From the NCBI GenBank assembly GCA_002315945.1, contig DCIJ01000058.1, forward strand, positions 868 through 23,122: 22,255 nucleotides of DNA. Direction: 5' to 3'. Numbering within the stretch: position 1 is the stretch's first letter; each line of letters begins with the position of its first letter. A program made the position numbers and the translations under genes. The notes under the pieces were generated by a model. The model saw nothing but the letters and a program-made list of their open reading frames with translations. It ran no database searches and was not told the DNA's origin. Origin of the DNA: Lachnospiraceae bacterium UBA1729. GTDB lineage: Bacteria > Bacillota > Clostridia > Lachnospirales > Lachnospiraceae. Of the stretch, positions 15,450 through 22,089 are shown piece by piece.

Positions 15450-15478
15450 TTGACAATATAAAACGGCAGGTATATTAT
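15450..15478 (+). promoter_or_regulatory. Strong promoter before the accessory array
   Basis: A perfect -35 TTGACA (15450-15455) and TATTAT (15473-15478) are 17 bases apart; transcription should begin near 15485. It is the best sigma-A promoter in the window and drives the AAA+ ATPase gene and probably what follows. Confidence 0.82.
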
Positions 15479-15510
15479 AGGTTTAAGTAACCTGCACCTC
15501 ACCTTGCAGG
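15466..15510. promoter_or_regulatory. Nested inverted repeats over the promoter and leader (possible operator)
   Basis: GCAGGT (15466-15471) and ACCTGC (15490-15495) form an inverted repeat flanking the -10 and start point. AGGTT (15479-15483) with AACCT (15489-15493), and CCTGCA (15491-15496) with TGCAGG (15505-15510), form two more that share the middle arm. They could be operator half-sites or alternative leader hairpins. The pattern is seen; the role is inferred. Confidence 0.5.
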
Positions 15511-16373
15511 CCGTAGGTAAAAATATCGGAACAGCCAAGAAAGAACTGGATAAAATGGTTGGTCTTTCTTCGGTAAAAGAAATCATACAAAGGGCAATTG
15601 CTCATTACAAGCTGAATAAGCTTTGTATAGATAAGGGAATTGTCAGAGGGAAAGCTTCCTTTCATATGGTTTTTTCAGGTAATCCCGGCACGGCTAAGAC
15701 AACAGTTGCTAGGCTTTTTGCAGAGATACTGAAAGATGAAAAGGTATTGTCTACGGGCAATTTTGTGGAGGTGGGGCGTGCTGATCTTGTGGGTGATCAT
15801 GTTGGATCCACGGCACCATTGGTTAAGAAGAAGTTTAAGGAGGCGCAAGGCGGAGTTTTATTCATAGATGAGGCGTATTCTCTTTGTGATGCATATGAAA
15901 ATGGCTATGGGGACGAGGCAATAAATACTCTTGTTCAGGAGATGGAGAATCACAGAGATGAGGTGATCGTGATTTTTGCTGGATACACCGAGCCGATGAA
16001 ACGCTTTCTGGAAAGGAATCCGGGAATGTTATCAAGGATAGCGTTTCAAGTTGAGTTTGAGGATTATAGTACGGAGGAATTGTGTGAAATTACAAGACTC
16101 ATGGTGTCACAAAAAGAGATGACAATTACGGATGAAGCGATAAATGAGCTTAGGAAGTATTACGACATTATTCGTGAAGACCACGACTATGGTAATGGGC
16201 GTTTTGTCCGGAAGACTCTGGAAGAAGCTGAGATGAATCTGGCAGAGAGGTTGATGAAGCTTAGGGAGTCCGAGATTACCAAAGAGCTGATCACAACTAT
16301 TGAAGTCTGTGATATTCCGGATTTGAGTACACGAAAACGTCCGGGAAAAAGAAAGCTGGGATTTGCCTGCTAG
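15504..16373 (+). CDS. AAA+ ATPase, CbxX/CfxQ (SpoVK/EccA) type
   Basis: About 289 residues if read from the TTG at 15504; an in-frame ATG at 15555 would cut 17 residues. One AAA+ module: VGLSSVKEIIQRAI at the front, Walker A GNPGTAKTT (59-67), Walker B LFIDEAYSL with D122 and E123, EMENHRDEVIVIFAGY (sensor 1 region), RNPGMLSRI with the arginine-finger area, and a C-terminal lid helix domain with NGRFVRKTLEEA. Ala replaces the usual Gly before the Walker A Lys; I recall this in relatives. These ATPases remodel protein complexes (rubisco activation, type VII secretion, sporulation). Neither start has a ribosome binding site, and the frame is open upstream into the promoter, so a longer ancestral N-terminus may have been lost. 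Its client is unknown. Confidence 0.85.
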   Translation: MQAVGKNIGTAKKELDKMVGLSSVKEIIQRAIAHYKLNKLCIDKGIVRGKASFHMVFSGNPGTAKTTVARLFAEILKDEKVLSTGNFVEVGRADLVGDHVGSTAPLVKKKFKEAQGGVLFIDEAYSLCDAYENGYGDEAINTLVQEMENHRDEVIVIFAGYTEPMKRFLERNPGMLSRIAFQVEFEDYSTEELCEITRLMVSQKEMTITDEAINELRKYYDIIREDHDYGNGRFVRKTLEEAEMNLAERLMKLRESEITKELITTIEVCDIPDLSTRKRPGKRKLGFAC

Positions 16374-16405
16374 TAATGAGGTGATTTCAGATTGGAGGAT
16401 AATGG

Positions 16406-17458
16406 ATGTTTGAATTAATACCATCACAGTATATGCGTTCTTTGTTCGAGGATTTGGACTTTAAACTGACGGATTTTAATAAGGCAACTCTTATATGGAA
16501 CAACGAGCTTCACGACAGAAATGAAAAGATCGCTGCGTTGGGGACTTTGCAGGGATTAACAACTGATGGGGTTTTAAAACAACAGATCAAAGAGCGCCTC
16601 GAATACGAGGACAATATGTTTAAGACAATGATAAATAACAATGACGGGAAATATGTCTTTGCTGTTCTGGATGAAGATGAATATTGTTGCGGATTCTTTT
16701 CAGAATATGAGATGGCTCATCAATACGGTATTGAACATGCCCGCAAATACGAGGAAAAGAAATTTAAGATTGAGAAGCAGTTTATTATAAGAGAAGGACG
16801 TGATCTTATGGTTAGAGATGCTGGAAGAATGAATTGGAATATAATTCCGTCTGGAAAAACCATCGAAACCATTAAGTATGACGGAGATCCAGTATCAGAT
16901 ATATCATTCTCGGCAGACGGGAATATCAAAAATATCTGGAGCAATGAGATGGCTGAAGAAGCGGAATCCTTAGTGGATCCATATCGAAAGGATAGATTTG
17001 AACATCAGTTTTTTCGTATACCGTTTGAAGGAACAATAGGGTGGACAGTGCGTGATATAACTGATGGAACAATAGGAGTGTTAATGCAAGATACAAAGGG
17101 GTGGCAAAAATATATTGATCGCAGTCTTTACAGAGACTATTCCGATATTCAAGTGGAAGTAGTATTTTTAACGCCACAGGGATGTTGGAGTCATGAACAC
17201 ATCAACCCTATCTATCTTGAACTTGATCATCCTCTTGGAGAATCTGCAAAGTCACTTGCCAAGGGAAGAGCTATGGAATTTCTTTGTGAATACCTAATTA
17301 GATTTGAGAAGGGTGTTGAAACCAAATGGTATGATGAACAGGCACTGTCGGCTGCTCGGGAATACCGGGATCTTTGTCTTAAAGAAATGATTGAAGAGGA
17401 AAAAAAGAAAAATGGAATAGTTGATCGAGCCAAAACAATAGAGGAACTGATTATTTAA
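16406..17458 (+). CDS. Hypothetical protein, 350 residues
   Basis: A soluble, charged protein without signal peptide or membrane helix. Its front part (YMRSLFEDLDFKLTDFNKATLIWN, then a helical hairpin with LKQQIKERLEYEDNMF) and the segment VFAVLDEDEYCCGFFSEYEMA resemble uncharacterised Lachnospiraceae proteins I have seen beside phosphatase and AAA genes; I cannot give a family number. The C-terminal 60 residues are helical and Lys/Glu-rich. A GGAGG sits 7 bases before the ATG, and an overlapping ATG four bases earlier is out of frame. The gene begins 32 bases after the AAA+ ATPase stop, so cotranscription is likely. Function unknown. Confidence 0.8.
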   Translation: MFELIPSQYMRSLFEDLDFKLTDFNKATLIWNNELHDRNEKIAALGTLQGLTTDGVLKQQIKERLEYEDNMFKTMINNNDGKYVFAVLDEDEYCCGFFSEYEMAHQYGIEHARKYEEKKFKIEKQFIIREGRDLMVRDAGRMNWNIIPSGKTIETIKYDGDPVSDISFSADGNIKNIWSNEMAEEAESLVDPYRKDRFEHQFFRIPFEGTIGWTVRDITDGTIGVLMQDTKGWQKYIDRSLYRDYSDIQVEVVFLTPQGCWSHEHINPIYLELDHPLGESAKSLAKGRAMEFLCEYLIRFEKGVETKWYDEQALSAAREYRDLCLKEMIEEEKKKNGIVDRAKTIEELII

Positions 17459-17502
17459 CTTGATATGACTGTAATGTTATTGTTTTAGAAAGGCAGTTTT
17501 AG

Positions 17503-18053
17503 ATGATTAAAGAGTTATTTGCTATTTCAAATAATCCCGGTGAAATAACACTCTCTGGATTTACGTTTATGAAAGATTGTACACAGGACGATTTTGAAGT
17601 TTGCTTGATTGTTTGGAACGACGGACAGATAAGCGCGGGATGCTGGGTTACTGATAGTGCCGGAAAGGGGATTTTTCGAGAAGGAATGGAACTATTGATG
17701 CAGAAAGCATATTAGCATGGCTTCCATTGGAAGGAAAACTCTATATAGAAAGAAATATATGGTGGGATCCGGAATATCATCTTATTGCTGATTTTTATGA
17801 ATGCTTCCGGGTATTTGCAGAAGATGGCGATGCATCTTTGGTGTTTGAATATACTGGCGGTGAAGAAAAAATGATATTTCATATGAATGCCTGTACAGGA
17901 GAAATACCGGAATTAAATAAAATGGGATACGAAGACCTGTCATACATAATGAACACTATAAATGAGTGGTATGAGGTCTTTAAATCCGAGTTGATAAAAT
18001 GTTTAACATCAGGGCGGTATGAAGAATTACCACAAATGGGAGATTTTGACTGA
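17503..18053 (+). pseudogene. Hypothetical protein gene split by a -1 frameshift (possible slippery site)
   Basis: The first frame (17503-17715, 70 residues, MIKELFAISNNPGEI start) ends in TAG. The frame one base back is open from 17658 to 18053 and reads NGTIDAESILAWLPLEGK from 17685, then a compact acidic domain with ERNIWWDPEYHLIADFYE to the stop. The second part has no start of its own except a TTG at 17727 without a ribosome binding site. Together they would make one protein of about 183 residues, so one base is missing between 17658 and 17690. In that window A AAG GGG (17664-17670) lies exactly in the zero frame and fits the pattern of a -1 slippery heptamer. Pseudogene, sequencing error and programmed frameshift are all open. 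I do not know the family. Confidence 0.7.
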
Positions 18054-18066
18054 AGGTTTTTGAAAT

Positions 18067-18591
18067 ATGCTCAGAAGGAATAAGTATTTGGACGAACTTG
18101 GTATTCCGCGAGGAATATATGGTGGAAACTTTGTCCATGAGAAAAAAATGAAACGTTGGCGACAAAGAATACAATACGGATTTGATTATCGCGACATTTT
18201 TAATTTGGATTCCACCTATGCAGAGTGGTTGTACTCGCATATGCGGATGTACAAAGAAGGTAGTGTCCATGATGATACATACTGCATTATCGCGTTTGAA
18301 GGAAAAGAATATACAATTGCGGAGGCTGTGGATTGGATTGTTGAGAAGACCGGGATATTTTTACGTCATCATTATTATATAGACGCCCATTTTGACCACA
18401 TAACAATGAAATCGTTTATTGGGAGAGTGGTGTCAAAATTTAATCCGGCGGTTAGATTATATTTACAGGAATACGACAGTAGATACGAGCAGGATCCGGA
18501 TCAATATGAAGAAGATCGGTACAAGGCGGAAAAGGATTATATTAAGGCAGCGGAATTGTTTTTGAGAATTATGGGATATTGTTGGATGTAG
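18067..18591 (+). CDS. Hypothetical protein, 174 residues
   Basis: Not recognised. The protein is soluble and basic at the front (LRRNKYLDELGIPRG, KKMKRWRQRIQYGFDYRD), with a central segment YAEWLYSHMRMYKE and a helical acidic C-terminus. The IAFEGKEYTIAEAVDWIVEKT segment looks like a small beta-alpha unit. No catalytic motif is visible. AAGG lies 10 bases before the ATG, overlapping the stop of the preceding broken gene (13 bases apart), so it is part of the same transcript. A GGAGG after its stop serves the next gene. Confidence 0.7.
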   Translation: MLRRNKYLDELGIPRGIYGGNFVHEKKMKRWRQRIQYGFDYRDIFNLDSTYAEWLYSHMRMYKEGSVHDDTYCIIAFEGKEYTIAEAVDWIVEKTGIFLRHHYYIDAHFDHITMKSFIGRVVSKFNPAVRLYLQEYDSRYEQDPDQYEEDRYKAEKDYIKAAELFLRIMGYCWM

Positions 18592-18605
18592 GAGGTGTAT
18601 GCGCA

Positions 18606-19652
18606 ATGACAATGGAACTTCTTGAACGGATAATCGAAGAAAACAATATACCCAAAGATGTTCACTTTATGAGTGATAGCGGCTGGGAGTGTGATCCCAC
18701 AGAGATGAATGGCATGTACTAAAATATACAGAGCAATACCATAGTTTTTACTCAGGGGTATGGATCGGATAGGGAGTATGAGCAGTCGGATGAATGGGAG
18801 ATTTTGTATTGTCCAGAATTGATCAAGATTCAAGAGCTTGAGGTTTATCCTATTTCAAGTTGGATGAGCCATGGTCTAAATGAAGAGTTTAAGCGAGCAT
18901 TAAAGGAAGCAGGTGATTTTGAACAGTATTATGGAATAAAGGAAACAGAAGACAAGTATGATAAGATTGATTTACAGAGGACTTTGTTTTACAGCATAAA
19001 GCGTAATGGAAAGTTCATAGGTTTTTTAGGTTTTCACGGTGAGAATACCGCTTTGGAGCCGGAAATATATATATTTAAGCAATATCGTAACAAGGGGTAT
19101 GGCACCCGGGTTTTAAAAAGGTTTGTCAATATGGCCTTTACAGACGGTCTGATGAGGGTGTCTAGAGATAAAGCAGAAAAAGAAACTGTGTTTCCGGAAA
19201 AGCTTGTATCTACAGTTCGAGTAGAAAATGAATTTTCTAAAAAAATGATGCTTGCGTGTGATTTTTGTGAAAGCAAAAAGGCTGCAGCGGAATTCCTCCT
19301 TTTTTTGGATGATGAAGGTTCAGAGAATGGATTTGCAGAGGTAAGTGAATTCGAAATTACAAAAGAAGACTACCTAAAGAGAAGTATGAAACATGACAAG
19401 CAATCACCATGTGGTAAAGGTCCGTTCTTTTTAGTTGTTACAGCGGATGAGTGGTGTCATGATGCAGATGAATGGCTTGGGATTTATACCAGCAGAAAAG
19501 AAGCCAGGGAGGCTTATGATAGAGCAGTTGTTTGGTGGGAAGAGGAGAACAAAACATCAAGATATAATACACCTCAGAAAGTAACATTGTTCGAATTTAT
19601 AATAGAGGACGATCGTTTTAGAGAGGTAAGCAGGAAAGAGTTGGAGGATTGA
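18606..19652 (+). pseudogene. GNAT acetyltransferase with N-terminal domain, interrupted by in-frame TAA
   Basis: Reading starts at the ATG at 18606, 8 bases after AGGAGG, and gives 38 residues (MTMELLERIIEENN start, SDSGWECDPTEMNGMY end) before TAA at 18720-18722. The same frame then stays open to 19652, continuing NIQSNTIVFTQGYG and SDEWEILYCPEL, which complete the small domain, followed by a GNAT domain with GKFIGFLGF, the acetyl-CoA motif QYRNKGYGTRV (from residue 159) and VRVENEFSKKMMLACDF. So one 348-codon gene carries a nonsense codon at position 39, probably TAT to TAA. The GNAT part could still be made from ATG 18864 or TTG 18804, but neither has a good ribosome binding site. Acceptor substrate unknown; RimJ/RimL-like proteins are the nearest type. 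Confidence 0.78.
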
Positions 19653-19655
19653 AAT

Positions 19656-20561
19656 ATGAGGAAATTATCCTTTGTAATTGGAGCGACAGCAACGGGCAAA
19701 ACCCATTTTATTGAGCACCATTTTTCGGATGAAAACTCGGTTGTGTTGAATATTTATGATTATCAACAAAAAGCATACGATGAGGCAGGCTTTAAGGAAG
19801 CTATCCCTTTTAGTGCTCAGTTTCGTTGCCTTAAGAAAGCGAACGAGATGCATTTGCATGATATTATTGAGGAACTTGAACAGGGACACAATGTGGTTGC
19901 AGAGCAAACTTTTTTTAAGGCAAAGCGTCGCATTGCTTATATTGACAAAATACGTAAAGCCTTGGATATTGAAATTGAAGTATATGTAATGTGTCCAAGT
20001 GATGATCGCTGGGCTTATAATATAAAGATGCGTGAACTGAGTGGAAGTCTGAAGAATTATAAGGAGCAGACTGAAAGGGATATGGAGTTTCCTAATCCAG
20101 CAGAGGGCTTTGATAAGATTTATGAGGTAATCGACGATGAGATTTTCCTGAGAATGGATGAGCCGAATCTTGAAATAACGGAAAAGGCCAGAAGAGAGTT
20201 GGCTGAGGAAGAAGAACGCATTTGTAAAGAAGATGAGATTGTCAATAAGCGCAAAGAACTCATTGAAAGCATGAAAACCAGGCCGTTCTGGCATTATTGT
20301 GAGGTCTGTGGAAAAAAGGAGTTTATCACGGTGCAGGATGCTTTCGAAGCAGGGTGGGATTATCCTCCGCATATGGGACACTTTGGTTTTTTGGGACCGA
20401 GAACATGTGGGAATTGTTTGCTTAAGGATACCTTGTACTGGCGAGTTAATACGGAGAAAAAGGTTCCTATTCCTGTTGTAGTTGATGGCATGCTTACGAC
20501 AGAAGAAGTCTTAAAGGAATATGCGGAGTGCGGAGATATGTCTATCACATTTCTGACGTAG
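19656..20561 (+). CDS. P-loop kinase (zeta toxin/polynucleotide-kinase-like) with C-terminal zinc ribbon
   Basis: 301 residues. Walker A GATATGKTH (9-17) starts right at the N-terminus, as in zeta-toxin and polynucleotide kinase families. HNVVAEQTFFKAKRRIAYI, VYVMCPSDDRWAYNIKMREL and the later FPNPAEGFDKIYEVIDDE look like the substrate, lid and C-terminal parts of such kinases. A charged helical linker (about 172-205) leads to a zinc ribbon with C215, C218, C251 and C254 (CEVC...CGNC), which suggests nucleic acid or protein binding. The GGAGG lies inside the end of the GNAT gene and the gap is 3 bases, so translation is coupled. The phosphate acceptor cannot be told; RNA or DNA ends, a nucleotide sugar or a nucleotide are all possible. 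Confidence 0.78.
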   Translation: MRKLSFVIGATATGKTHFIEHHFSDENSVVLNIYDYQQKAYDEAGFKEAIPFSAQFRCLKKANEMHLHDIIEELEQGHNVVAEQTFFKAKRRIAYIDKIRKALDIEIEVYVMCPSDDRWAYNIKMRELSGSLKNYKEQTERDMEFPNPAEGFDKIYEVIDDEIFLRMDEPNLEITEKARRELAEEEERICKEDEIVNKRKELIESMKTRPFWHYCEVCGKKEFITVQDAFEAGWDYPPHMGHFGFLGPRTCGNCLLKDTLYWRVNTEKKVPIPVVVDGMLTTEEVLKEYAECGDMSITFLT

Positions 20562-20577
20562 AAAGGATTTTCCAGAT

Positions 20578-21282
20578 ATGGCTACATATGTAGTAGGTGA
20601 TATCCATAATTCCCTAATTAAACTTAATGGGGTTTTGAAGCGGATTTCACTTTCTTATAAGGACAATTTAATATTACTGGGAGATCTTTTTGACCGCGGT
20701 GCAGCAGAACCGGATCCGGTGGGGGTATATTTTCGTATTTGTGGTTTGGATGCACGTGTTACATGGGTTAGAGGCAATCATGACCAACTATTGGCAGATT
20801 ATATATACCAGTATTATGGGTTGCCTGAGAAGAAAAGAGGGTGGGTGCGACCATATAGGTATAACTCTTTTGACTTAATGAGTAAAAGACTTACGGAGGC
20901 AGATATGCTGAATATTGCGGATCAGATAATGAAGCTGCCTTTGCAGGTTGAGATGGAAATTGATGATGTAAAATACTTGTTTGCACATGCAATGACGCAC
21001 AATCCTCAAGCTGGTGTCACAGAAGCAGATGCATATTTAGAGGGTGCAGGATCAGAGCAGGAATACTTGGTCAAGGGAGTTGATCGCTATGTTTCTTTTG
21101 TTGGCCATCATGATTCATCATATCAGAAAGGAAATCTCCAAGGGCATTATCTTGATAAGGCACCTTCTTCTGTTTGGGTAAACGAGACAGGAAACCTATA
21201 TATGATGGATTGCGGTTGCGGGCTTCCCGGTGGTCGGCTGGCTTGTATCTGTCTTGAAACAGGTGAGAGATTCTATTCATAG
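20578..21282 (+). CDS. PPP-type metallophosphoesterase (first of a tandem pair)
   Basis: 234 residues with all motifs of the calcineurin-like PPP phosphatases: GDIHN (7-11), GDLFDRG (35-41), RGNHD (65-69), FAHAMTH and VGHHDS, which hold two metal ions, often Mn2+. Size and motifs fit lambda phosphatase, PrpA/PrpE and ApaH-like enzymes as well as the phosphatase part of bacterial RNA-repair Pnkp. The end, DCGCGLPGGRLACICLETGERFYS in outline, is shared with the next gene. AAAGGA lies 10 bases before the ATG; the gap to the kinase gene is 16 bases. Substrate (phosphoprotein, dinucleotide, RNA end) unknown. Confidence 0.88.
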   Translation: MATYVVGDIHNSLIKLNGVLKRISLSYKDNLILLGDLFDRGAAEPDPVGVYFRICGLDARVTWVRGNHDQLLADYIYQYYGLPEKKRGWVRPYRYNSFDLMSKRLTEADMLNIADQIMKLPLQVEMEIDDVKYLFAHAMTHNPQAGVTEADAYLEGAGSEQEYLVKGVDRYVSFVGHHDSSYQKGNLQGHYLDKAPSSVWVNETGNLYMMDCGCGLPGGRLACICLETGERFYS

Positions 21283-21297
21283 GAGGCGATAGTTATA
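21281..21297 (+). promoter_or_regulatory. RBS with ATA in place of the start codon
   Basis: AGGAGG at 21281-21286 overlaps the stop of the first phosphatase and is followed after 8 bases by ATA (21295-21297), then codons for ATYVISDIHGQ, which matches the ATYVVGDIHN start of the paralogue. The position is right for a start codon, so ATG has probably become ATA. Confidence 0.75.
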
Positions 21298-22029
21298 GCG
21301 ACGTATGTTATTTCTGATATACACGGGCAATACGATATGTTTATGGAATTGCTTGAAACGATAAATTTTAAAGAAACAGATACACTATATGTTTTGGGTG
21401 ACGTGCTCGATCGCGGACCGCACCCTATTAAAGTATTAATGAAGCTCATGGGAATGCCAAATGCAATATGCATGGTAGGAAACCATGAGCTTATGGCGTT
21501 GGAATGTTTGAAATTTCTAATGAAGGAAATAACAGACATGTCCCTAGAAGAATTGGATGAAGAAATGCTGGACAATCTGGTGACTTGGCAATACAACGGA
21601 AGCAAGTCAACAATAGATGAGTTCAGCGAGTTAAGTTCCGATGAGAAACAGGATGTAATAGATTTTATAAAGGAGTTTTTAATATATGAGGAAGTCACAG
21701 TTTCTAACCGGGACTATCTTTTAGTTCATGCGGGTTTGGGGAATTATTCTCCGGAGAAGGATGTTGAAGATTATTCGCTGCATGAATTAATCTGGTTGAG
21801 AGCAGATTATGATGTGCAGTATTTCAAGGATACATTCGTAATAACAGGACATACACCAACTCAGAGTATTGCGGATAATCCCAGACCGGGATTCATATAT
21901 AGGAAGAATAATCATATAGCAATTGACTGTGGGGCGCATTATTCAGGCGGCAGACTTGCAGCGATTTGTTTAGAAACAGGGGAAGAGTTTTATTCATCCC
22001 CGAACGAGATGGAGGTAAGCATCATATGA
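21295..22029 (+). CDS. PPP-type metallophosphoesterase (second of the pair), start codon ATA
   Basis: About 244 residues counted from ATA 21295. Motifs SDIHGQ (7-12), GDVLDRGP (35-42), GNHE (62-65), LLVHAGLG and TGHTPTQ give a full PPP metal site like that of the first phosphatase, and motif spacing is the same for the first two blocks. The end GGRLAAICLETGEEFYS is nearly identical to the paralogue, so the pair arose by tandem duplication; the middle has an added helical segment. The first ATG in frame (21337) would lose the SDIHG metal ligands and has no ribosome binding site. The gene is therefore either started weakly from ATA or newly silenced by an ATG to ATA change. It is otherwise intact to its TGA. 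Confidence 0.75.
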   Translation: MATYVISDIHGQYDMFMELLETINFKETDTLYVLGDVLDRGPHPIKVLMKLMGMPNAICMVGNHELMALECLKFLMKEITDMSLEELDEEMLDNLVTWQYNGSKSTIDEFSELSSDEKQDVIDFIKEFLIYEEVTVSNRDYLLVHAGLGNYSPEKDVEDYSLHELIWLRADYDVQYFKDTFVITGHTPTQSIADNPRPGFIYRKNNHIAIDCGAHYSGGRLAAICLETGEEFYSSPNEMEVSII

Positions 22030-22089
22030 GCTTTATCGTTACAGAGCGAACAGTATTGCTGTATTAATCTCGGACAAATCTTGAATGTG

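Noticed and set aside
19665..20381. 238-residue minus-strand frame opposite the kinase gene
   Set aside because: The plus strand has Walker A, zinc ribbon cysteines, coupled start and operon context; the minus frame is low-complexity hydrophobic/Asn-Ile text without family resemblance.
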